DNA of 44,359 bases from the NCBI GenBank assembly GCA_009782285.1, contig WRJK01000012.1, positions 1 to 44,359 on the forward strand. Direction: 5' to 3'. Made by a program: the position numbers and the translations under genes. Below are positions 1 to 7,354 of the stretch, one piece after another. Each line of letters begins with the position of its first letter. Positions within the stretch are counted from its first letter, which is position 1. The notes beneath the pieces are model-generated. The model had not been told where the DNA came from and ran no database searches. It saw nothing but the letters and a program-made list of their open reading frames with translations. The DNA comes from Clostridiales bacterium (GTDB taxonomy: Bacteria; Bacillota; Clostridia; Peptostreptococcales; Anaerovoracaceae).

Positions 1-1629
1 CTGCAGCGACTGCCTGTTCGCAATGTTGCCTGCCTTTTCGATCTGGTTTATGTCCATAAGCTCTTTTTTGTCGTTTAGAATGAATTGCAGCGATGGAATT
101 TTTTTCTCTCTTGCGTAACTTGCATAAGCCATGTCAAAGCTCAGTATTTCGCCCATTTTTTTGCCTGATGAGAAATTGTTGTTAAATGTTGAAAACTCAT
201 AGTATTTCTTGCGTTGTTTGTCTTCATTCTCGTCAACAGAAACGAGATACTCTTCGCCGTATATTTCCATTGAAAACTTCGAAAAATATTTGTTGAATTC
301 AAAGATGCTTGCTTGCAATTCCTTTTTGAATTCATCGCAGTAAATGGACACCGAGGCTTCCTCGAGTTTCCGGCGCAGTTCAGCTACTATTGCATTGGCT
401 TGTTTGATCTGTTCAATTCTTGCGGCTAGTTCCCCCTTTGTTTCCGAATGGCTTTGCAGTTCGGCAACAATCTGCTCGAATTCAACAAGCGAAAGGATTG
501 CTTTTAAAGACTTTTCCAGCGATGCCGCTTGGTTTGAAAAATCTGCGATTTTTTTGTCGGCTTCCTTGATTTTCACTTCAATATCCGGTAAATCGCGTTT
601 AAGAAAAACGATTTTGTTTTTAATCATTTTGTTATGGTAGGCAACCAAGTCTTCAAATGTTTTTTTCAAACCATCGAGGCGCATAGCTTTGACTTCGCTG
701 TAAAGGAAGCTTAAGTTGCTGTATTCATGTTCGAAAACTCTGCTGTCCAGCTCAGCTAAATTTTTGCTTATCAGCTCTCGCCTGAATATCAGGGCGTTTT
801 TTGTCTGCTGTTCAAAACCAATTTGTGTTTTAATCAGGCTTAGCTGATTTGAAGCTTTTTGATGATCTTCGTCTTTCGTGAACGACTTGCGTTTTTCCTC
901 TAATTCATTTATTGCGTTTTCACACACCCCAAGTTTTGATTCCAACTGAGACAGGTTCACGTTCGATGTAAGCCTGTCGCGATATTTTATTTCTTCGTTC
1001 AATAAATCACTTTGGGATATTTTTTCCTGTGGATTATACAATTCTTCTATCCTGTTTCCTAAAAACATATACAAGTGAAGTGCTTCGTAATCGCTGTTTT
1101 TTGAATAGGCATTGAGAAATTTCAAGCATTTTTCAATCCTGTCGTTTGAATACCGAATGTTATGGGCAATTAACTGGTTGAATGTTGGTTTTGTAAAGGA
1201 TCTTCCGAGTATTTTTTTCGACAGAGCGTCTTCCAATTCTTTTATTTTGATTTTTTCGCCGTTTATCCGGCAAATGTTCATGTTTCCTTTTAAAAAGTTT
1301 CTTTCAACAATTATTTGTTCAGAATATGGATCGTTGATGTCACGGCACAATACAAGCTCAACTAATATGCGCCTCGCCTCATCCTCTAAAGAAGCCTTCA
1401 TTTCTGTGTTGATGTTTTTTTTGTTTTCCGAGTCCTGATAGACGTTCTTCGCATCAGCACCAAGGCAAAAGTCAATTAACTTGAGGACTGTCGTTTTGCC
1501 GACACTGTTGCCGGATTCGCTTTCGTTGCTCCTTTCTGTTTCGTCTACTATGAGGTTGAGCCCCACCGAAAAAACAACCTCGCGAATTATACCTGATGCT
1601 GAGGTAATTGTTAATTTCTTCAAAAACAT
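1..1629 (-). CDS. ABC-three-component (ABC-3C) system SMC-like ATPase, DUF2326-type (3' end outside window)
   Basis: The open frame starts at ATG 1629 and runs off the left edge, giving 543 visible codons. A P-loop (GNSVGKTT, residues 40-47) follows a short N-terminal strand region. The long middle is rich in Glu, Lys and Leu heptads, as in SMC/RecN-type coiled coils. Near the end of the visible part is a conserved-looking stretch with FNNNFSSGKKMGE and FDMAYASYARE. This matches DUF2326 ATPases, the nucleotidase component of ABC-3C conflict systems, which are thought to sense invading DNA and license an effector. The start overlaps the upstream middle-component gene by 10 bp, so the two are translationally coupled. 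The Walker B and signature regions lie beyond the window. The family is assigned from memory of its motifs, and the exact subfamily is uncertain. Confidence 0.8.
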   Translation of the reverse strand, partial: MFLKKLTITSASGIIREVVFSVGLNLIVDETERSNESESGNSVGKTTVLKLIDFCLGADAKNVYQDSENKKNINTEMKASLEDEARRILVELVLCRDINDPYSEQIIVERNFLKGNMNICRINGEKIKIKELEDALSKKILGRSFTKPTFNQLIAHNIRYSNDRIEKCLKFLNAYSKNSDYEALHLYMFLGNRIEELYNPQEKISQSDLLNEEIKYRDRLTSNVNLSQLESKLGVCENAINELEEKRKSFTKDEDHQKASNQLSLIKTQIGFEQQTKNALIFRRELISKNLAELDSRVFEHEYSNLSFLYSEVKAMRLDGLKKTFEDLVAYHNKMIKNKIVFLKRDLPDIEVKIKEADKKIADFSNQAASLEKSLKAILSLVEFEQIVAELQSHSETKGELAARIEQIKQANAIVAELRRKLEEASVSIYCDEFKKELQASIFEFNKYFSKFSMEIYGEEYLVSVDENEDKQRKKYYEFSTFNNNFSSGKKMGEILSFDMAYASYAREKKIPSLQFILNDKKELMDINQIEKAGNIANRQSLQ

Positions 1630-1850
1630 AATTCTACCACTCCGTCATCTTCTACTGTTGCGGCTTCTATCAGAAAGAGCCAGTCTAAAATCAGTGCAAA
1701 CAAGCTGATGCCAACCACTGTTTTTTTGTTCAACTCCAAGAACAGGTCAACAAGGCCCATTCTGCTCCCGTTTTTCTTTAGGGATTCCATGGTCAGCCCT
1801 CCAAGATAGTAAAGGCTTTCTTGCGGATAAACATCAGTTGGCAGAACCAA
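1620..1850 (-). CDS. ABC-3C system small middle component (MC6-like)
   Basis: A protein of about 76 residues beginning at TTG 1850. This start is preferred because a perfect GGAGGTG lies 7 nt upstream. A longer reading from TTG 1880 would have no good ribosome site. The sequence opens with PTDVYPQESLYYLGG and continues with a hydrophobic helix (FALILDWLFLIEAA). This is the layout of the tiny middle components that bridge ATPase and effector in ABC-3C systems: short N-terminus, Y-x-GG, then a winged-helix-like F..AL..L.L. The 3' end overlaps the ATPase start by 10 bp. Its presence is the main reason for calling the ATPase an ABC-3C member rather than a generic SMC protein. Confidence 0.7.
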   Translation of the reverse strand: MVLPTDVYPQESLYYLGGLTMESLKKNGSRMGLVDLFLELNKKTVVGISLFALILDWLFLIEAATVEDDGVVELCF

Positions 1851-2153
1851 GGTTGCCACCTCCACTCTTGGGGTTTTCAAACCACTTGCACTCTATAAAG
1901 GCATCAACTAAAACTATGTGTATGCAGTGCATCAGATCATCATCGTTCATCTCAATGAACTCTTTGCTGTTTTTAACCATCGTCATAATAATATTGAAGC
2001 CCTCGAAATATATGCTGTCTCAAGAGACCTTGCGGCATCATTTTCGGCAAGGCATTTTTTGCAAACCGCACATCTGTTTCCGGATTTCGTGTGCAATAGT
2101 TTTTGCTGTGATGGGGCGATGGTTGCCTTTGACGGAACAATGCCTCCTTGACG
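1834..2153 (-). pseudogene. Broken ABC-3C effector with HNH-like zinc knuckle
   Basis: Two minus-strand reading frames that belong together are separated by a frameshift. The first (2153 down to the TGA at 1983) encodes PSKATIAPSQQKLLHTKSG followed by NRCAVCKKCLAENDA, a Cys-x-x-Cys knuckle typical of HNH endonuclease N-termini. The second (2019 to the TGA at 1834) encodes EFIEMNDDDLMHCIHIVLVD and then AFIECKWFENP. The frames overlap at 1985-2019, so one indel there would join them into roughly 100 residues. The HNH core histidines are missing. A strong AAGGAGG lies at the 5' end but no ATG, GTG or TTG follows at usable spacing. Position directly upstream of the middle component and ATPase is where an ABC-3C effector belongs. 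Inference: the effector has lost its catalytic middle and is inactive. Confidence 0.55.
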
Positions 2154-2176
2154 CTATAACGAATATACGTTATAAT
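2148..2176 (+). promoter_or_regulatory. Promoter with overlapping operator palindrome for the XRE operon
   Basis: TTGACG (2148-2153), a 17-bp spacer and TATAAT (2171-2176) form a near-consensus sigma-A promoter. An inverted repeat TATAACG / CGTTATA with a 6-bp centre occupies 2155-2174, filling the spacer and most of the -10. A repressor bound there would block RNA polymerase. The XRE protein encoded immediately downstream is the obvious candidate. Confidence 0.75.
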
Positions 2177-2197
2177 AATGACGGGAGGTTTTTCATT

Positions 2198-2767
2198 ATG
2201 AACATTAACGAATTACTTAAGCAGAAAGGTATTACAAAATACAGACTCTCTAAAACCAGCGGTGTGCCGTTCACGACTATCAGTGAAATTACAACAGGCA
2301 AGTCAAAAATCAAGAACTGCACAGGCGACACGTTGTACCGTATAGCAAAGTCGCTGGATGTAACGATTGAGGAACTGCTTGCCGATAGCATGGAATACCG
2401 ACAGGGTTTTGAAGCGTATAAAAGCAATATCTGTCATGCTGTGAAGGATCTGGGCGACATTGACTTTATCATTGCTACTCTGGAATCGGACACCATCCGA
2501 AAACTATACCAAAGGCGATGGTACCCTGAAAGCCTGTATCTGCTTGCAATGGTTGACTATTTAAGCCGCTTAAACGGGCTGCCTGCATGTGCCCAGTACA
2601 ACGACATTCGTGCAGTAAAGTTAAAGGAGACGATTTATCCCGCAAGCATCTTGACACTGAGTGCTGCGCTGAAAAGCGACGCTCCCAAAACTGATAGCAT
2701 TCGTGAAGCGATACCCGAGTTTATGCGGTTTAACATCGTAGAAAGCGAGGTGCGGGATGTCTGCTGA
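2198..2767 (+). CDS. XRE-family helix-turn-helix regulator, antitoxin-like
   Basis: 189 residues from ATG 2198, with GGGAGG nine bases upstream. The open frame extends further 5', but only this start has a ribosome site and lies downstream of the promoter. Residues 1-60 are a Cro/C1-type HTH (KYRLSKTSGVPFTTISEITTG). The rest is helical with no domain I recognise, and it ends in a conserved-looking tail, AIPEFMRFNIVESEVRDVC. The stop overlaps the start of the nucleotidyltransferase gene by 11 bp, so the two form a tight operon. Family knowledge: XRE plus a DUF6036/AbiEii-like nucleotidyltransferase is a recurrent toxin-antitoxin arrangement. Inference: this is the antitoxin and autorepressor, acting on the palindrome at 2155-2174. 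Confidence 0.8.
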   Translation: MNINELLKQKGITKYRLSKTSGVPFTTISEITTGKSKIKNCTGDTLYRIAKSLDVTIEELLADSMEYRQGFEAYKSNICHAVKDLGDIDFIIATLESDTIRKLYQRRWYPESLYLLAMVDYLSRLNGLPACAQYNDIRAVKLKETIYPASILTLSAALKSDAPKTDSIREAIPEFMRFNIVESEVRDVC

Positions 2768-3464
2768 ACACCGCTTTACCAAGGAGAACCTCGATGCTTG
2801 CCTCAAAGAACTAGCTAAAGAGTTTAAAAAGCGCAATGGCTCGAAAATGCCTGCTGAAATAATTCTGGTCGGTGGCGCAGCCATACTCGCACAATATGGT
2901 TTTCGAGAAATGACCTACGATATTGACGCCGTGATACTGGCTTCATCTGCAATGAAAGAAGCTGTCAACCGTGTTGGAGACAGAATGGGCTTGCCAAACG
3001 GATGGCTGAATATGGATTTCAAGAAAACAACTTCCTATTCTGACAAATTGGCTGAAGTGTCTGTCTATTATAGGACCTTTTCCAATATCCTCAATGTCCG
3101 TACGCTTGCTGCCGAACACTTGATCGCCATGAAGCTTATGTCAGGGCGCCGATACAAAAACGATTTGTCTGACGTTGCTGGAATTTTATGGGAACACCAA
3201 AAAAACGGCTGCCCCGTCACACAAGAAGCAATAGACCGGGCAGTCACAGTTTTGTATGGCGGTTGGGAACAAATTCCTGAAAGTTCGAAAAACCTTATTT
3301 TTGCCGCTTTCGCAAGCGGTGATTATGAATCGCTGTATTTTAACAACGCAGAAAGCGAAAAGCTATCAAAAGAGATTTTATTGGACTTCGACAAGAATTA
3401 CCCCAATGAATTGAACTCTGACAACATCGACGCAATACTGGAGCAAGCCAGCAAAAAACTTTGA
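2757..3464 (+). CDS. DUF6036-type nucleotidyltransferase, probable toxin
   Basis: 235 residues. Residues 36-57 carry the nucleotidyltransferase signature: strand plus helix IILVGGAAILAQYG, then the metal-binding YDIDAV (Asp55 and Asp57). A third carboxylate is probably supplied by the following EVSVYYRTF strand region. The C-terminal half is helical (DLSDVAGILWEHQ). This is the minimal DNA polymerase beta-fold found in AbiEii and related toxins and in DUF6036 proteins. The gene starts inside the XRE gene (11-bp overlap), which implies coupled translation. The substrate (tRNA or protein) cannot be read from the sequence. The GG-AA loop in place of GGS and the absence of a HEPN partner separate it from classical MNT antitoxins. 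Confidence 0.75.
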   Translation: MSAEHRFTKENLDACLKELAKEFKKRNGSKMPAEIILVGGAAILAQYGFREMTYDIDAVILASSAMKEAVNRVGDRMGLPNGWLNMDFKKTTSYSDKLAEVSVYYRTFSNILNVRTLAAEHLIAMKLMSGRRYKNDLSDVAGILWEHQKNGCPVTQEAIDRAVTVLYGGWEQIPESSKNLIFAAFASGDYESLYFNNAESEKLSKEILLDFDKNYPNELNSDNIDAILEQASKKL

Positions 3465-3472
3465 ATGTCGCA

Positions 3473-3501
3473 TTGAATATCCACAAAAAACAATGTATAC
3501 T
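3473..3501 (+). promoter_or_regulatory. Promoter of the secreted-protein gene with dyad over the -10
   Basis: TTGAAT (3473-3478), 17-bp spacer, TATACT (3496-3501). The -10 sits inside nested inverted repeats: CCACAA (3481-3486) with TTGTGG (3503-3508), and ACAAT / ATTGT inside them. A repressor site is likely, with no obvious regulator assigned. Confidence 0.6.
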
Positions 3502-3582
3502 ATTGTGGTTAACATGCTGTCGAAAATGCCAAGCATATGCGACAGAAACTTGAGGAAAACACTACGTTGGGAGGAAAAAGAA

Positions 3583-4704
3583 ATGAAAACGAAAGCAAGA
3601 AAGCCACTGGCATTACTACTTGCGGTGATGATGGCCTTCGGGCTGATGGCGGCAATGCCGCTGTGTGCAATCGCGGACGGAGCTGAAGACTATGTCTGTG
3701 AAATCATCGGTACCGGACCCGGAGGCGAGAATGTCGGCTATGAAACGCTAGACGCCGCTTTTGCGGCGCTGGTGAATAATACGCCGGCTACAATCAAGCT
3801 GCTTGAGGACATAACGCACAGCAAATTTTGGCAGGTCAACAACAAAATTGTCACTTTTGACCTCAATGGAAAAGATTTGGTTTTCGATGTAGGAATTAGT
3901 GCATGGGATTGTTCAATCGACTATGTGAACGAAGGAAATCTTAAACTGTGCGGTTCAACCGGGAGTTTGCTTAACAGCACCTGCGTCTTCACCTACGTAT
4001 GGGGCGACCTCAACTGCAGCAACAGCAGCAACGTGACAGTAAACGGGGACATCGACCTTTCTGACCACTACACCAGCTACGTCAGGGTTTCCGGTGGCGG
4101 CATGCTGACAGTCAACGGTACAATCACCGCTCCAAGCAGAGACATCGATTGTCCGGCTGTATTGTGCGACCACAGCGAAATTATTATCAATGGCGACGTT
4201 GTTGCTGTCGGCTCAGAAGGATATGGTGTACAGGTACTCAACGAGGGCTTGGTGACCATCAACGGAACTCTGACTGCCAATGATGACAACTACATCATAT
4301 TTGGCGCTTCCGGTAACAATTATCACTGTGCCCCCGATGCTTTCCAAGCGACCACCAGCAAGCCTGGCTACCATGAATATACCTATACGGGCAGTGAATA
4401 TCTTTTCGCAGCAAACAGTTTTGTTTGGATCAAGGCTGCAGAAACCACTTGTGCGGTAACTCTCTACAAGCAGAGCGAGGACGGCAACAATAGCAAAGCT
4501 GTTATGATCGGCACCGTGCTTGCGGCTGCGGAAAGCGGAATTGTGCTATGGGACACCGTAGTGTGGTCAAACGCTAAATCTGCGATAAAGGCTCCTGCCT
4601 CGAAGACATGGTACAAAGTGGAAAACGGCAAATTCACCAGTAAGAAAGCTGTCTCCGGCGACCTGCACATTGGCGTCAAGGATCAAAACAACAACAATCA
4701 GTAG
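3583..4704 (+). CDS. Secreted repetitive beta-strand protein, function unknown
   Basis: 373 residues from ATG 3583, preceded by GGGAGG. An upstream in-frame ATG at 3493 overlaps the promoter and is rejected. Residues 1-32 form a signal peptide (KTKARK basic region, hydrophobic LALLLAVMMAFGLMAAM, cut near ADGA). The body begins with a motif seen in Clostridial surface proteins (YETLDAAFAALVNN ... IKLLEDITHS). It then has short VTVNGDI / LTVNGTI / VTINGTL strands typical of right-handed beta-helices. There is no LPXTG, SLH or choline-binding anchor, so the protein is probably released or loosely associated. Cys residues are unusually frequent for a secreted Gram-positive protein (about nine after the signal). 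It stands alone between the toxin pair and the convergent cysE. Confidence 0.65.
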   Translation: MKTKARKPLALLLAVMMAFGLMAAMPLCAIADGAEDYVCEIIGTGPGGENVGYETLDAAFAALVNNTPATIKLLEDITHSKFWQVNNKIVTFDLNGKDLVFDVGISAWDCSIDYVNEGNLKLCGSTGSLLNSTCVFTYVWGDLNCSNSSNVTVNGDIDLSDHYTSYVRVSGGGMLTVNGTITAPSRDIDCPAVLCDHSEIIINGDVVAVGSEGYGVQVLNEGLVTINGTLTANDDNYIIFGASGNNYHCAPDAFQATTSKPGYHEYTYTGSEYLFAANSFVWIKAAETTCAVTLYKQSEDGNNSKAVMIGTVLAAAESGIVLWDTVVWSNAKSAIKAPASKTWYKVENGKFTSKKAVSGDLHIGVKDQNNNNQ

Positions 4705-4708
4705 GGAA

Positions 4709-5584
4709 TCACCCTTGAGAAGCTGTGTTTTTCAAGTACAGCTTCGCACCGGGCGGCACCGACTGCGTGATGAACAAATTGCCGCCGATAACGCTGTCCT
4801 TGCCGATAACTGTTTCCCCGCCCAGAATTGTTGCGTTTGAGTAAACCGTCACCCCGTCTTCCAAGGTGGGGTGGCGTTTTTTGCCCCGCAGGACTTGACC
4901 GCTTCGGGGCGACAGGGCACCAAGGGTCACTCCTTGGTAGAGTTTGACGCGAGTGCCTATTTCCGTCGTTTCGCCGATGACGATGCCTGTGCCATGATCG
5001 ATGAAAAAATACTCTTCGATCTCGGCACCCGGATGTATGTCAATGCCGGTCAGGTTGTGGGCGTATTCCGTCATCATCCTCGGCACGAGCGGAACGGACA
5101 ATAGGTGGAGTTCGTGCGCCAGGCGATAGACGCTTATGGCAAAAATGCCCGGATACGCAAATATGATTTCATGCTTGTTTTTTGCCGCAGGGTCTCCGTC
5201 AAAGGTTGCTTGCACGTCTGTGATGAGAATTTCTATTATATGTGGTATCTTTGCCAAAAATGCATGGCATGTTTCCTCAGCCCTGCAAAACATGTTTGAA
5301 CAGTTTTTCTTCTCGCCAATGTCAAGGTTCAATGCGCAGCATATCTGCCGGCTCAGTTTGGCCTCGACCGCAGCCACCAAATCCCGCACCCCGCATTCCG
5401 CACTTGCTAGGCTTATACCATTTTCCTCAAAATACCCGGGGAATAGAAGCTTGCGCAGCAGCGTGACGATTTCCGCCACCTCGGCTTTGTCGGGAAGGAA
5501 GTCGGGGCACGTTATTTCTTTTTCTGCATGCCTGTTGTAGCTTGAAATGATTTCTGACACAATACTGTCCCTTTCATTTTTCAT
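4709..5584 (-). CDS. cysE: Serine O-acetyltransferase, EpsC type
   Basis: 291 residues. The reaction is L-serine plus acetyl-CoA to O-acetylserine, the first step of cysteine synthesis, in the cytoplasm. An all-helical N-terminal half (to about residue 185) is followed by the left-handed beta-helix of hexapeptide repeats. Motifs include GIDIHPGAEI, FIDHGTGIVIGE (catalytic Asp-His) and NATILGGETVIGKDSVIGGN. Length and the long N-terminus fit the EpsC/SATase subgroup common in Clostridia rather than E. coli CysE. It is divergent from cysK across a 120-bp gap and almost abuts the convergent secreted-protein gene (4 bp between stops). Assignment is secure. The divergent pairing with cysK supports a cysteine-synthesis unit. 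Confidence 0.93.
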   Translation of the reverse strand: MKNERDSIVSEIISSYNRHAEKEITCPDFLPDKAEVAEIVTLLRKLLFPGYFEENGISLASAECGVRDLVAAVEAKLSRQICCALNLDIGEKKNCSNMFCRAEETCHAFLAKIPHIIEILITDVQATFDGDPAAKNKHEIIFAYPGIFAISVYRLAHELHLLSVPLVPRMMTEYAHNLTGIDIHPGAEIEEYFFIDHGTGIVIGETTEIGTRVKLYQGVTLGALSPRSGQVLRGKKRHPTLEDGVTVYSNATILGGETVIGKDSVIGGNLFITQSVPPGAKLYLKNTASQG

Positions 5585-5623
5585 TTCTGTTAACCGCCTT
5601 TCTACTTTGGTTTTGCATTTGGC

Positions 5624-5652
5624 TTGACAATTGATGAAGAAGTCGCTATAAT
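5624..5652 (+). promoter_or_regulatory. Consensus promoter of cysK
   Basis: TTGACA (5624-5629), 17-bp spacer, TATAAT (5647-5652): a perfect sigma-A promoter about 45 nt before the cysK ribosome site GGAGGTG. No T-box or SAM-riboswitch-like structure lies between promoter and gene, so any control is probably by a DNA-binding protein. Confidence 0.85.
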
Positions 5653-5704
5653 GCGAATCGTAATCATTGTATTTTAAATCTTACTATACACGGAGGTGAA
5701 CACA

Positions 5705-6637
5705 ATGTCAAGCGTCGCAAACAGCCTGGCGGAACTTGTCGGCAAAACCCCGCTGCTTAGGCTTGGCGGTTACGCCAAGCTCCACAATCTCAGCGCGACT
5801 CCAATCGCAAAGCTGGAATACCTGAACCCTGCCGGGAGCATCAAGGACCGCACCGCCCTTTCGATGATCCTCGATGCAGAAAACAGCGGAAAGCTGAAGC
5901 CGGGCGCCGTAATCATCGAACCGACCAGCGGCAACACCGGAGTCGGGCTTGCTTCTGCTGCGGCGGCAAGAGGCTACCGGGTCATGCTCACCATGCCTGA
6001 GACCATGAGCATCGAGCGCCGCAAGCTGCTGGCTGCTTATGGCGCAGAGCTTGTGCTGACTGACGGCGCAGCCGGCATGGCAGGCGCTGTCGCAAAAGCT
6101 GCGGAACTGGCGGCAGCGACGCCCGGGGCTTTCATGCCTGGGCAATTCGAAAACCCTGCCAATCCAAAAGTGCACAGAGAGACCACGGGCCCTGAGATAT
6201 GGGAGGCGACATGCGGCAACGTGGACATTTTCGTTTCCGGCGTCGGCACGGGCGGCACTATTACAGGGACAGGGGGCTTCCTCAAAGAAAAGAACCCCAA
6301 CATTAAAATTGTCGCGGTCGAGCCTGCAGACTCGCCGGTGCTGTCAGAAAACCGCGCCGGGCTGCACATGCTCCAAGGCCTAGGCGCAGGGTTTGTTCCG
6401 AAAATCTTGAACACCGGCATATATGACGAAATCATCCCGGTTCGCCACGAAGACGCATACCAAGCAAGCCGCGACGTGGTGCGCACAGAGGGCCTGCTCA
6501 TAGGGATTTCCTCCGGCGCAGCTGTATGGGCAGCAGCCCAAGCGGCAGCCCGGCCAGAAAACGCGGGCAAGTCGATAGTGGTGATCCTGCCAGACAGCGG
6601 CGAGAGGTATTTGTCCACGCCACTGTTTGAAGGTTGA
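5705..6637 (+). CDS. cysK: Cysteine synthase A (O-acetylserine sulfhydrylase)
   Basis: 310 residues from ATG 5705, 8 nt after GGAGG. A GTG at 5696 overlaps that site and is rejected. This is a PLP enzyme making cysteine from O-acetylserine and sulfide. The PLP lysine is in NPAGSIKDR (Lys47), the substrate loop is TSGNTG (74-79), and the phosphate-binding loop is GVGTGGTITGTG. The C-terminal SSGAAVWAAAQAA and LPDSGERYLST are as in the family, and length is normal. It is paired divergently with cysE and driven by a consensus promoter. The coding sequence is notably Ala- and GC-rich compared with the neighbouring toxin genes, which suggests it belongs to the core genome and they do not. Confidence 0.95.
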   Translation: MSSVANSLAELVGKTPLLRLGGYAKLHNLSATPIAKLEYLNPAGSIKDRTALSMILDAENSGKLKPGAVIIEPTSGNTGVGLASAAAARGYRVMLTMPETMSIERRKLLAAYGAELVLTDGAAGMAGAVAKAAELAAATPGAFMPGQFENPANPKVHRETTGPEIWEATCGNVDIFVSGVGTGGTITGTGGFLKEKNPNIKIVAVEPADSPVLSENRAGLHMLQGLGAGFVPKILNTGIYDEIIPVRHEDAYQASRDVVRTEGLLIGISSGAAVWAAAQAAARPENAGKSIVVILPDSGERYLSTPLFEG

Positions 6638-6639
6638 AC

Positions 6640-7341
6640 TTAGAATTCTATTTGCGGAGCTTCTTTTTTTACGACATGGCGGCAGTAAGTCCCTCCAAAT
6701 TTCGTTTTGAGAAGCTCTTCAAATGCGTCAAGCGCGCCTGCAAGAGGGCTGCCCTGCCCGTCGTCAAAGCCAACCAGCTGAAAGAACACGTTCTTCGTGT
6801 CCAGCGTCATCTTGCCCAGTTCGCTTTGCCGCCATATCCATTTCCTCGTCTGCACTATGTTGCCGCTGGCGAATATCAGTTCGCCCGGCTCAACCGTTTC
6901 GTATTCTTCCCCTCCAAAGGGGAGGAACTGTTCGCCGCCTTTCGAAAAGCCAACGTAGAGGTCTTCTTTTATGTCGTCGAGGTCGTGGCCGCCCAAGGAC
7001 ACTTGGTTTTCAATAGAGACCGCGTTGCATAGGTCCACAAGCGAATTGATCGCCGGCAGGTTCCCGCCTTTTAGCACCCTTTTCATCATTGCTTCCATTG
7101 AATTCATGTATTTGTTCGGGTTGATCCCCGCCTTTTCCAGGACAAGCCGGTAGCCCGCAATGATCGGCTGTTTTTTCAGTTCCGATTCAGGTATGGTTTC
7201 CCTCGCCCGTTCTTCGGCCTTTCTGAGCCGCAGCGTTTCTTCCGGGGCAGTCCCGGTGTTTGCAAGGCCTCTGGCGACAATGACCCCGAAGCAGAGCGCA
7301 GGGTTCAATTCAAACACTTCTGGCATAATTGTGTACAGCAT
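6640..7341 (-). CDS. B3/B4 tRNA-binding-domain protein
   Basis: 233 residues. The whole protein corresponds to the B3/4 domain (pfam03483) of the phenylalanyl-tRNA synthetase beta subunit as a free-standing protein. Recognisable stretches are NPNKYMNSMEAMMKRVLKGG, LPAINSLVDLCNAVS and LPLGG-like SLGGHDLDDI. Stand-alone B3/4 proteins are thought to hydrolyse mischarged aminoacyl-tRNA or to bind tRNA, but the substrate is unknown. It lies 13 bp downstream of the HipA-like gene on the same strand and may be co-transcribed with it. Its stop is 2 bp from the convergent cysK stop. Confidence 0.8.
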   Translation of the reverse strand: MLYTIMPEVFELNPALCFGVIVARGLANTGTAPEETLRLRKAEERARETIPESELKKQPIIAGYRLVLEKAGINPNKYMNSMEAMMKRVLKGGNLPAINSLVDLCNAVSIENQVSLGGHDLDDIKEDLYVGFSKGGEQFLPFGGEEYETVEPGELIFASGNIVQTRKWIWRQSELGKMTLDTKNVFFQLVGFDDGQGSPLAGALDAFEELLKTKFGGTYCRHVVKKEAPQIEF

Positions 7342-7354
7342 CTGTTTTTCCTCC

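Noticed and set aside
3474-3490. DnaA-box-like ATATCCACA
   Set aside because: A single copy with one mismatch. There is no cluster, no AT-rich unwinding region, and it overlaps a promoter. No origin is supported near dnaN either.
5650-5675. Fur/PerR-like box after the cysK -10 (AATG ... CATT)
   Set aside because: Only the outer four bases are symmetrical, too weak to call.
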